A DNA stretch of 64,000 nt, from positions 1 through 64,000 of the forward strand of contig NOXC01000008.1 of NCBI GenBank assembly GCA_003265435.1, in the 5' to 3' direction. Made by a program: the position numbers and the translations under genes. The notes under the pieces are model-generated. The model worked only from the letters and a program-made list of their open reading frames with translations. It searched no databases and was not told the DNA's origin. Shown here piece after piece: positions 1 through 6,989 of the stretch. How positions within the stretch are numbered: position 1 is the stretch's first letter; every line of letters begins with the position of its first letter. This stretch comes from Cellvibrionaceae bacterium AOL6. Its GTDB lineage: Bacteria; Pseudomonadota; Gammaproteobacteria; Pseudomonadales; Cellvibrionaceae.

Positions 1-413
1 TTTGGGTACGCTTTGAAGATCAGGTCTGAAAGCCGCTGGCGATCGATATGCACAACTAAGCAGAGATAGGGTTCAGACTCCGACGCATCGATAAATTTTA
101 CGCCGACAGGCACTTCGGCTGCATAGACGGCCATGCGCGACTCATTGTACTCGTAGCTCTTACCCGACAGGATCACCCGCTTTGTGCCTTGAGCGACGAT
201 ACACACGCCGGGTTGGCTCATGGCATGACTGAGCTCCGTGGTGGGTGAGGAGCGTCGAACCACGTGGAGCCCGGCAACTGGCAGGTCAAATCGACCGTCA
301 TGGGGCGCAAACTTCTCGACCAGTCGCGCCAGTACAGCGAGGGCTTCATCGGTCGGCTTGCCGGCAAGCTCAGTCGCCGAAGAGAAGGGAAGTATATTGG
401 AGTGATCCGCCAT
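1..413 (-). CDS. AraC-family transcriptional regulator, N-terminal part (cut by window edge)
   Basis: The reading frame starts at an ATG at 413 and runs off the left edge, so only about 137 residues are visible and the C-terminal helix-turn-helix region is missing. The visible part matches the AraC_N type of N-terminal domain found in YqhC-like regulators: an opening like ARLVEKFAPHDGRFDLPV, then GLHVVRRSSPTTELSHAM and QPGVCIVAQGTKRVILSG. This beta-barrel-like domain is the presumed effector-sensing part. A GTG four codons upstream is the only other in-frame start before a stop codon. The gene is divergent from the molybdenum hydroxylase pair that starts at 686, and the region between them holds a 21-bp-period direct repeat of the kind AraC proteins bind. 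Regulation of the hydroxylase is therefore likely, but inferred. Family call is firm; the effector is unknown. Confidence 0.8.
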   Translation of the reverse strand, partial: MADHSNILPFSSATELAGKPTDEALAVLARLVEKFAPHDGRFDLPVAGLHVVRRSSPTTELSHAMSQPGVCIVAQGTKRVILSGKSYEYNESRMAVYAAEVPVGVKFIDASESEPYLCLVVHIDRQRLSDLIFKAYP

Positions 414-596
414 GATGTCAGGCACCTAGCACGCGATAGAATGATTCTAGTATAGGTATGGCGCCGCCCTGAGTCTTGCCTAAAGCTACAGGCCTTTATC
501 CTAATCCTGCACGAGACATCACAGTAGTCAACACACTCCCATCCACGGCAACTAAGGTAAAACAGACTCCAGCGCGGCTTCAAACGATTTGTACGA

Positions 597-626
597 TTAG
601 GCAAAACCCCGCCGGGTTTAGGCAAA
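597..626 (+). promoter_or_regulatory. Direct-repeat operator candidate for the AraC-type regulator
   Basis: The 9-mer TTAGGCAAA occurs at 597-605 and again at 618-626, exactly 21 bp apart (two helical turns). An inverted repeat AAACCC/GGGTTT lies between at 604-609 and 614-619. AraC-family activators typically bind two direct half-sites about 21 bp apart, with the proximal one touching the -35 region. Here the proximal copy ends 20 bp before the TATAAT at 647. The repeat is directly visible; assignment to the neighbouring regulator is inference. Confidence 0.55.
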
Positions 627-646
627 TCAGTGAAGTGAAGACCCCG

Positions 647-652
647 TATAAT
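647..652 (+). promoter_or_regulatory. -10 element (TATAAT) for the hydroxylase operon
   Basis: A perfect TATAAT lies 33 bp before the ATG at 686. No good -35 is seen 16-18 bp upstream (the sequence there is A-rich), which is what an activator-dependent promoter would look like. The direct repeat at 597-626 would place an activator over the missing -35. Confidence 0.5.
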
Positions 653-685
653 GCCTGAATTGATCGCGCGAGGAGGCTGCAAACG

Positions 686-1171
686 ATGAAGTTAACGGTA
701 AATGGCGTACAACGAGAGGTCGATGTTGAGGGCGACACTCCCCTGCTTTGGGTGCTGCGTGAGGAACTGGGGTTAACGGGAACGAAGTTCGGTTGCGGCA
801 TTGCCGTATGCGGCGCGTGTACAGTGCATATCGATGGTGTGGCGCAACGCTCATGTGCCCTCCCCGTCAGCCTTTTGCAGGCTTCTCAAAAGATTACGAC
901 GATTGAGGGGCTCGCAGAAAACGCTGATCATCCGGTTCAGCAGGCATGGGCCGAGCTTGATGTCCCTCAGTGTGGCTACTGTCAATCTGGCATGATGATG
1001 GCTGCGGCCTCGCTGCTCTCACAAAACCCCTCACCAAGCGAAGCGCAGATTCGTTCCCACATCACTAACATTTGCCGCTGCGGCACCTACCCTCGTGTTC
1101 TGAAGGGCGTGCAAATAGCCTCTGAGCACTTAGCCAACAAAGGAGCGGCACCTCAAAATGAAAAAGCCTGA
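686..1171 (+). CDS. (2Fe-2S) subunit of a molybdenum hydroxylase (isoquinoline 1-oxidoreductase alpha-like)
   Basis: 161 residues, the usual length for the small iron-sulfur subunit of xanthine-oxidase-type enzymes. The N-terminal half is a plant-ferredoxin-type [2Fe-2S] domain with CGCGIAVCGACTVHIDG near residues 37-53 and a fourth Cys near 62. The C-terminal half is the four-helix [2Fe-2S] domain with QCGYCQSGMMM and CRCGTYPRV. It passes electrons from the molybdopterin subunit encoded next. The start is set by a strong AGGAGG at 671-676, nine bases before the ATG. The gene overlaps the following gene by 14 bases, implying translational coupling. No FAD subunit gene is present, as in Ior-type enzymes, so a cytochrome is the likely acceptor (inference). 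The substrate cannot be read from the sequence; aldehydes or N-heterocycles are the usual choices. Confidence 0.88.
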   Translation: MKLTVNGVQREVDVEGDTPLLWVLREELGLTGTKFGCGIAVCGACTVHIDGVAQRSCALPVSLLQASQKITTIEGLAENADHPVQQAWAELDVPQCGYCQSGMMMAAASLLSQNPSPSEAQIRSHITNICRCGTYPRVLKGVQIASEHLANKGAAPQNEKA

Positions 1172-3344
1172 TCTGCGTGATTCAACCCAAACAACACTGT
1201 CGCGCCGCAGTTTTCTGAAGAGTGGTACCGTCGCGGCGGGTGCTTTTGTATTTGGATTCAGCTTCCCATTGGCGAGGCCGGCTTTTGCGAATGCTGAAGC
1301 GACGGAAGTTAATGCCTGGATTGTCGTGGAGCCAGATGACACCGTGATTATTCGCATCGCTCGGATAGAAATGGGTCAAGGTGCCCTGACCGGGCTGGCG
1401 CAACTGGTTGCTGAAGAACTGGAATGCGATTGGAGCCGGGTTCAATTTGAACTGGTAAAACCGGGTGAAAATCTTAGCCGAGGCAAGGTCTGGCAAAACC
1501 AGTCCACCGGTGGTTCTCGAGCGATTCGAGGATCGCAGGCCTATTTACGTCAGGCCGGTGCCCGCGCGCGCGCCATGCTGCTCGCGGCTGCAGCAGAAGA
1601 TATGAACGTGCCGGAGGCGGAGTGTGAGGTTCACCAAGGGCGGATCACGCACGGCCCCAGCGGCCGCAGCGTCAGCTTTGGGCAAGTCGCGCACGCGGCG
1701 CAGCGCTTTACGCCACCAGAAGAGGTGCCATTGAAAGATCCCTCCGAGTGGACGCTGGTCGGGAAGGACGTAAAACGCCTCGATACCCGAGATAAATTGA
1801 ACGGTTCATTGGTTTATGGCATGGATTTTACGCTCCCGGGCATGCTTGTGGCCGTGCCTAAGGCGTGTCCCGTACATGGCGGTACGCTGAAGCAATTTAA
1901 TGCCGAAGCGGTGAAGTCGATGCCGGGTGTAAAGCATGTCCTTCGCGTCGATGACGAAAGTGTGGCCGTCGTCGCCGACACCTTTTGGCATGCGAAGAAG
2001 GCCCTCGATGCACTGCCAATAGAGTGGGACGAAGGCCCCAATGCAACAGTCTCCAGCGACGACATTGCGAAGTTGCTCGCGGAGGGCTTAAGCGATGAAA
2101 CGGCTTACATTGGCAACCAGATCGGTGACGCAAAAACCGTTTTAGCGGATTCAGATCAGGTAATCGAAGCAGATTACCAGTACCCGTTTCAAAATCACGC
2201 CCAAATGGAACCACTCTGCGCGACTGTGCGCTTCGATGAAAATCGTTGTGAGATGTGGGGGCCAACGCAAGTCCCCGAATCGGCATTGGCCACACTGGCT
2301 GAGGCGTCGGGCTTGCCACAAACTCAATGCGAAGTGCACACCATGCGCATTGGCGGCAGCTTTGGTCGACGTTTGGCGACGGACTATGTCAAGCAAGCGA
2401 CATTGATTGCAAAACAGATTCCCGGCACGCCTGTCAAAATGATGTGGACACGGGAAGAAGACATGGCGCAGGGGCGTTTTCACCCGGTGACACAATGTCG
2501 GCTGCGCGCCACTTTGGGAGAGGATAAAAATCTGAAGGCCTTGCATATGCGAATTTCGGGGCAGTCCATTATGGCCTACGCCATGCCTCAGGCAATGGGC
2601 CCGAGTGGTGACCCGATCATTTTCCAAGGCCTGGATCCGGAAGGCGACATGGCCTTTGGCTATAGCGTACCGAATTTGCTGGTGGACTATGCGATGCGCA
2701 ATACGCACATTCGCCCGGGTTTTTGGCGTGGCGTGAACCTGAACCAGAATGCCCTTTACATGGAGTGTTTTATTGACGAGCTCGCTCATGCCAGCGACAC
2801 CGACCCGCTCGTATTTCGTCAAAGGCTAATGGCCAAACACCCACAACACCTCGCGGTGTTGAATGCCGCAGCTGATGGTATCGGCTGGGATACAACACCG
2901 CCAAAAGGTGTGGGACGAGGCATTGCACAGGTTAAGGGTTTTGGCAGCTATGTTGCGGCCGCGGCGGAAGTCAGTGTGGACAATGGGACCTTGAAAATTC
3001 ATCGCATTGTCGCGGCTACCGATCCCGGCTATGTTGTGAATCCTCAGCAGGTGGAAGCACAGGTGGCGGGTTCTTTTGTCTATGGCCTGTCCCCCCTACT
3101 TTACAGTGAGTGTACGGTCGAGAGTGGCCGCATAAAGCAGAGTAACTTCCACGACTACCGCGTCATGTTGTTACAGGATATGCCCGAAGTGGAAGTGATC
3201 ACCGTGGCAACCGGTGGTTTTTGGGGCGGTGTGGGTGAACCCACGATTGCGGTTGCAGCGCCCGCAGTGTTGAATGCGATTTTTGCTGCAACTGGCAAGC
3301 GCATTCGCTCAGTCCCAATAAAAAACAGCGATTTAATGGCGTGA
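1158..3344 (+). CDS. Molybdopterin-binding subunit of a periplasmic molybdenum hydroxylase (IorB/aldehyde oxidoreductase-like), Tat-exported
   Basis: 728 residues, in the range of IorB-type large subunits. The N-terminus carries a twin-arginine signal, LSRRSFLKSGTVAAGAF, ending near PAFA, so the enzyme should fold with its cofactor in the cytoplasm and act in the periplasm. Family features include GSLVYGMDF near residue 215, IGGSFGRRL in the middle, RPGFWRGVN, and the C-terminal GGFWGGVGEPT, where the Glu matches the conserved active-site glutamate of molybdenum hydroxylases. Together with the preceding [2Fe-2S] subunit it forms a two-subunit oxidoreductase of the isoquinoline 1-oxidoreductase/aldehyde dehydrogenase family. 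AAAGGAGC lies about 11 bases before the ATG. The divergent AraC-type gene probably controls it. Substrate unknown; isoquinoline itself should not be assumed. Confidence 0.87.
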   Translation: MKKPDLRDSTQTTLSRRSFLKSGTVAAGAFVFGFSFPLARPAFANAEATEVNAWIVVEPDDTVIIRIARIEMGQGALTGLAQLVAEELECDWSRVQFELVKPGENLSRGKVWQNQSTGGSRAIRGSQAYLRQAGARARAMLLAAAAEDMNVPEAECEVHQGRITHGPSGRSVSFGQVAHAAQRFTPPEEVPLKDPSEWTLVGKDVKRLDTRDKLNGSLVYGMDFTLPGMLVAVPKACPVHGGTLKQFNAEAVKSMPGVKHVLRVDDESVAVVADTFWHAKKALDALPIEWDEGPNATVSSDDIAKLLAEGLSDETAYIGNQIGDAKTVLADSDQVIEADYQYPFQNHAQMEPLCATVRFDENRCEMWGPTQVPESALATLAEASGLPQTQCEVHTMRIGGSFGRRLATDYVKQATLIAKQIPGTPVKMMWTREEDMAQGRFHPVTQCRLRATLGEDKNLKALHMRISGQSIMAYAMPQAMGPSGDPIIFQGLDPEGDMAFGYSVPNLLVDYAMRNTHIRPGFWRGVNLNQNALYMECFIDELAHASDTDPLVFRQRLMAKHPQHLAVLNAAADGIGWDTTPPKGVGRGIAQVKGFGSYVAAAAEVSVDNGTLKIHRIVAATDPGYVVNPQQVEAQVAGSFVYGLSPLLYSECTVESGRIKQSNFHDYRVMLLQDMPEVEVITVATGGFWGGVGEPTIAVAAPAVLNAIFAATGKRIRSVPIKNSDLMA

Positions 3345-3350
3345 TACGAA

Positions 3351-3379
3351 AAGTCGCCCGGCTCTCACTCGGGCGACTT
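3351..3379 (+). terminator. Hairpin terminator after the hydroxylase operon
   Basis: A perfect 10-bp stem (AAGTCGCCCG / CGGGCGACTT) with a 9-base loop starts seven bases after the stop codon at 3344. The downstream T content is weak, so it may be a weak intrinsic terminator or an mRNA 3'-end stabiliser. Confidence 0.6.
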
Positions 3380-3402
3380 CGACTTCGTTTGCGCATCACT
3401 CT

Positions 3403-3480
3403 TTATATTGCTGAGCGCTCGGCAAATGCAGTGGGCGCAAACGCAAAGACACATATGATGACGCGATTAAATATTGGCAT
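3403..3480 (-). CDS. 25-residue secreted-peptide ORF or signal-peptide remnant
   Basis: A 25-codon frame runs from ATG at 3480 to TAA at 3403. An AGGAGA lies about 5 bases before the ATG. The peptide is a near-complete Sec signal: positively charged start MPIFNR, hydrophobic core VIICVFAFAP, then TAFA followed by only ERSAI. A predicted cleavage after AFA would leave a 5-residue product. Two readings fit: the 5' end of a secreted-protein gene truncated by deletion, or a genuine mini-gene. No continuation is seen in either other frame downstream. It lies 76 bp downstream of the SDR gene on the same strand. Translation is plausible; function unknown. Confidence 0.35.
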   Translation of the reverse strand: MPIFNRVIICVFAFAPTAFAERSAI

Positions 3481-3556
3481 AGACTCTCCTGAGAGCGTAT
3501 TGAGATGATTGGGCCGGGTTCAATTTCCGGCCTTAAATGGAGCAAGCTTTTGACCG

Positions 3557-4300
3557 CTACAATTCCTGAGCGGTTGGACGAAAGAGGATCTCATTAATAT
3601 CGACGTCTTCGGGTTGGCTGATCGCAAACTCCACGGCACGCGCAAAGGAATCTGCCGGAATGGCGCATTGTTCATAAAAATCGCGAATCCCTTTGGCGAC
3701 GTCGGCATCCTTGATGGAGTCCGGCAATTCCGTCGCCACCGCGCCGGGTGACAGTATCGTGGTGCGAATATTGTGTGGCGTCATTTCCATACGCAGCCCT
3801 TCGGTTAGCGCACGAACGGCATGCTTTGTTGCGCAATAGACGGTCGCAGGCGGAATGACTTTGTGACCGGCAACCGAGGACACGTTGATAATCTGCCCGG
3901 ATCGTCGCTCGATCATGTGGGGCAGTACGGCGGCGATTCCATAAAGCACGCCCTTTATGTTGATGTCTATTTGCTGGTCCCACTCTTCCACGCGTGTATG
4001 CGCCATCGGGGCCTGAGGCATAATACCCGCGTTGTTGAGCATCACATCCACGCGTCCAAAGTGGTCGATGGCGGCATTGACCAAATTCTCTACCTCAGAT
4101 CGCACTTTTACGTCGGTTTGTACCGCCAGCGCCGAACCGCCGCTTGTGGTAATGCGATCGGCCAGCGCGTTGATGCGTTCCAGACGCCGTGCGCCAAGTA
4201 CGACCTTCGCCCCCAGTGCGGCAAGGTGTGTGGCTGTGGCTTCGCCAAGACCGCTGCTTGCACCCGTGATAACAATGACTTTTTGATTCACCTGACTCAT
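3557..4300 (-). CDS. Short-chain dehydrogenase/reductase (SDR family oxidoreductase)
   Basis: 247 residues, a typical classical SDR. The cofactor site is TGASSGLG near residues 13-20, NNAG is present near residue 90, and the catalytic Ser-Tyr-Lys set is in [31 protein letters not shown] follows the second strand, the usual place for NADP preference. The start at 4300 (MSQVNQK) was preferred over an ATG 30 codons upstream because AAGAGG precedes it at good spacing and the extra N-terminus would not fit the Rossmann fold. SDRs of this kind are common near YqhC-type AraC regulators and reduce small aldehydes or ketones, but its substrate is not visible. A G+C-rich inverted repeat (GGCCGG / CCGGCC at 3512-3532) lies downstream. 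Confidence 0.85.
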   Translation of the reverse strand: MSQVNQKVIVITGASSGLGEATATHLAALGAKVVLGARRLERINALADRITTSGGSALAVQTDVKVRSEVENLVNAAIDHFGRVDVMLNNAGIMPQAPMAHTRVEEWDQQIDINIKGVLYGIAAVLPHMIERRSGQIINVSSVAGHKVIPPATVYCATKHAVRALTEGLRMEMTPHNIRTTILSPGAVATELPDSIKDADVAKGIRDFYEQCAIPADSFARAVEFAISQPEDVDINEILFRPTAQEL

Positions 4301-4603
4301 AAAACAAGACCTCTTTTCGACATTAGATTTCAGCATCCAGTGATGCCAGTGCCTATTGTCGGCGGCAACGAAGCCGAGCACGACAGGCAATCCTCGAAAG
4401 CTTTTGCCCGATTCTGCACACTTTTTTGATTGGGGTGTCGGAGGGCTTGAATGCGCCGCGCGCTGTCATGCAAAGTGCCCTTTTTATACGACTTCGGTTC
4501 ACATGGGCTGTGGGACTAAAGAAAGGGTCGATAATTTCCAGGGGGTACTGTATTCTGCGCGCCCTTAGCCTCCCTCTTTGTGCATTATTTGATCGAGATC
4601 CGT
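4301..4603. other. Intergenic region between the SDR gene and rhlE
   Basis: About 300 bases separating divergent genes. A possible rhlE promoter is visible: TCGATA at 4528-4533 (4 of 6 to -35), a 17-bp spacer and TATTCT at 4551-4556. I see no RNA gene, repeat or convincing small ORF. The rest holds the SDR upstream region. Confidence 0.4.
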
Positions 4604-6013
4604 ATGAGTTTTTCCTCCCTAGGCCTGTCTGAGCCCATCCTTGAAGCCGTCGCTGAAGAGGGGTATGAGCAACCTTCCCCTATCCAAGCCAAGGCCATCC
4701 CCGCCGTTCTGGCAGGCCGCGATATCATGGCCTCAGCACAAACCGGTACGGGTAAAACAGCGGGCTTCACCCTCCCTATTCTCGATCTATTGAGTCGCGG
4801 GCACCGCGCGTCATCCAACCATGCCCGTGCGCTCGTGTTAGCACCGACGCGGGAGCTCGCCGCCCAAGTGGGCGACAGCGTTAAAACCTATGGCAAACAT
4901 CTGCCGTTGCGTTCTACCGTGGTCTTTGGTGGGGTGAAGATCAACCCGCAAATGATGGCGCTACGCAAGGGTGCGGATATTTTGGTCGCAACGCCCGGGC
5001 GGCTGTTGGACCTCTACCAGCAAAATGCCGTGAAATTTAATCAATTGGAAATATTGGTGTTGGATGAAGCTGACCGCATGCTGGATATGGGCTTTATTCA
5101 CGACATTAAAAAGATTCTCGCACTGCTTCCTAAAAAGCGACAAAACCTGTTGTTTTCAGCGACATTTTCGGACGAAATCCGAGCGCTTGCGAAGGGGCTC
5201 GTGCACAACCCTCTCGAAATCTCTGTCACACCACGCAACAGTACCGCGAAAACGGTCGAACAGTGGCTAAGTCCGGTCGATAAAAAACAAAAACCGGCGC
5301 TGTTGACGCATTTGATTCGCGAGAACAACTGGCAACAGGTGCTTGTCTTTACACGCACTAAACACGGTGCCAACAAGCTGGCGCGTTACCTGGAAGAACA
5401 CCAAATCCACGCCGCCGCCATTCACGGAAATAAAAGCCAGGGTGCACGTACCAAGGCACTCGCTAATTTTAAAGCGGGCACCGTGCGCTGCCTGGTCGCC
5501 ACAGATATCGCCGCGCGGGGCCTCGACATTGACCAACTACCGCAGGTGGTCAATTTTGATTTACCCAATGTGCCCGAAGACTACGTGCATCGTATCGGGC
5601 GAACGGGTCGCGCAGGTGCGAGTGGCCAAGCCGTATCTTTGGTCAGCGCGGATGAAGCCAAGCAGTTACGCGATATCGAACGAAAAATTCAGCGCGCCAT
5701 CAAACGTGTAGAAGTGGAAGGATTTGAGCCCGTACATGCTCTGCCGGAATCCGGCGCCATTCTGCCAAAGCCCGCGCCAGCGAAGAAAAAGCCAAGCCGT
5801 CCTAAAAAGCCGCGTAATCCTGGCCAAGGTTCCGGTCAGAATCGATCGCAAGAGAACCAGGGGCAAGCTAAGGCTCGCAATTCAGGTAATCGCGGGAATG
5901 CGGGTCAGAACACGAAAGGCAATGCAGGAACCTCAAAGCGCAATCCCCGCCGGTCGCCGGGCGGGAATGACAGCCGTCGCAGTGGGCCTAAGTCGCCTCG
6001 GCCTCAGCGCTAA
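4604..6013 (+). CDS. rhlE: DEAD-box ATP-dependent RNA helicase RhlE
   Basis: 469 residues. RecA-like domain 1 holds the Q motif ([12 protein letters not shown]), Walker A AQTGTGKT near residue 47, [20 protein letters not shown] in [12 protein letters not shown], and SAT in [11 protein letters not shown]. Domain 2 holds [17 protein letters not shown] and [10 protein letters not shown]. After about residue 380 there is a long basic tail rich in Lys, Pro, Arg, Gly, Asn and Gln, typical of RhlE proteins and likely to bind RNA. The enzyme remodels RNA in ribosome assembly and RNA turnover. The start at MSFSSLGLS matches RhlE proteins; an ATG eight codons upstream is less likely. It converges on aqpZ, with an imperfect hairpin near 6026-6052 between them. 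Confidence 0.93.
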   Translation: MSFSSLGLSEPILEAVAEEGYEQPSPIQAKAIPAVLAGRDIMASAQTGTGKTAGFTLPILDLLSRGHRASSNHARALVLAPTRELAAQVGDSVKTYGKHLPLRSTVVFGGVKINPQMMALRKGADILVATPGRLLDLYQQNAVKFNQLEILVLDEADRMLDMGFIHDIKKILALLPKKRQNLLFSATFSDEIRALAKGLVHNPLEISVTPRNSTAKTVEQWLSPVDKKQKPALLTHLIRENNWQQVLVFTRTKHGANKLARYLEEHQIHAAAIHGNKSQGARTKALANFKAGTVRCLVATDIAARGLDIDQLPQVVNFDLPNVPEDYVHRIGRTGRAGASGQAVSLVSADEAKQLRDIERKIQRAIKRVEVEGFEPVHALPESGAILPKPAPAKKKPSRPKKPRNPGQGSGQNRSQENQGQAKARNSGNRGNAGQNTKGNAGTSKRNPRRSPGGNDSRRSGPKSPRPQR

Positions 6014-6073
6014 TCAAAAGAAATCGGCGCCCAGCGCTCATGCGCTTGGCACCGCCCTCCTCTATGTGGGTAT

Positions 6074-6802
6074 CTAAATAGCGCTTTCTGCGGTTAAAGG
6101 CGCCGCGGGTTTTTGTTTGGGTTGTTCCGCAAGACCACGGTAGACCACCGCGCCAATAATGCCGCCAACGATCGGCGCCAACCAGAAAACCCACAACTGT
6201 TGTACCGCCCAAGCACCGGCAAAGACACCCACGCCCGTGCTACGAGCGGGGTTAACAGAGGTGTTGGAAACGGGGATAGTAATCAGGTGGATCAAGGTTA
6301 AACACAGCCCTATGGCAATGGGAGCGAAACCTTGGGGCGCGCGACTGTCGGTTGCACCGAGGATCACAATGAGAAACATCATGGTCATAACGACTTCGGC
6401 AACCAACACCGAGACGAGTGAATAGCCACCCGGTGAATGGGCACCATAGCCGTTTGCTGCGAACCCACCGGACAAGTCAAAACCGGCACTCCCACTTGCA
6501 ATCAACAACAAGATGGCGCCGGCTGCAATCCCGCCAAGCACTTGTGCGATGATGTAGGGCGCAATGTCTTTCGCGGGGAAACGCCCGCCAGCCCAAAGCC
6601 CTATTGTCACTGCAGGGTTTAGGTGACATCCGGATATATGACCGATAGCGTAGGCCATCGTCAGCACCGTAAGGCCAAACGCCAGGGATACGCCGAGTAG
6701 TCCTATACCCACCTCGGGAAAACCTGCACTGATTACGGCGCTTCCACAACCGCCAAGTACTAACCAAAACGTTCCAAAAAACTCTGCACCGTAAGCTTTC
6801 AT
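6074..6802 (-). CDS. aqpZ: Aquaporin Z water channel
   Basis: 242 residues with six membrane segments and two NPA half-helices: [10 protein letters not shown] near residue 60 and TSVNPARS near residue 185. The segment [19 protein letters not shown] is very close to E. coli AqpZ, including the His and Arg of the selectivity filter, so water rather than glycerol is the expected substrate. The C-terminal tail beyond YRGLAEQ is short and polar. AAGGAGA lies just before the ATG. It is a single gene transcribed away from the PL6 locus and convergent with rhlE. Call is firm. Confidence 0.94.
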   Translation of the reverse strand: MKAYGAEFFGTFWLVLGGCGSAVISAGFPEVGIGLLGVSLAFGLTVLTMAYAIGHISGCHLNPAVTIGLWAGGRFPAKDIAPYIIAQVLGGIAAGAILLLIASGSAGFDLSGGFAANGYGAHSPGGYSLVSVLVAEVVMTMMFLIVILGATDSRAPQGFAPIAIGLCLTLIHLITIPVSNTSVNPARSTGVGVFAGAWAVQQLWVFWLAPIVGGIIGAVVYRGLAEQPKQKPAAPLTAESAI

Positions 6803-6940
6803 TTCTGTCTCCTTGAATGGATGGGCTTCCGGAAAGGGATGTGATAGTGCCGATACCCTAGCGAGTGCTCAGTGTACCTCTGAACGAGAAATGCAACGGT
6901 AGCAATGGGCGCCAATAATTTTAACGCTGTATGTTGGATT

Positions 6941-6963
6941 GCCGGCTCTTGAGCAGAGCCGGC
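6941..6963 (-). terminator. Hairpin downstream of the PL6 lyase gene
   Basis: Perfect 9-bp stem GCCGGCTCT / AGAGCCGGC with a 5-base loop, 26 bp after the lyase stop codon. It has no long T tract on the minus strand, so it is at best a weak intrinsic terminator. Confidence 0.5.
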
Positions 6964-6989
6964 TTAAAACAAGGTGAACTAACTTTTTG

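Noticed and set aside
476-658. 60-codon plus-strand ORF between the AraC and hydroxylase genes
   Set aside because: It spans the operator and TATAAT, has no ribosome site and no recognisable sequence.
6026-6052. AGCGC/GCGCT hairpin between rhlE and aqpZ as a strong terminator
   Set aside because: Stem is imperfect and no T tract follows on either strand; kept only as a remark.
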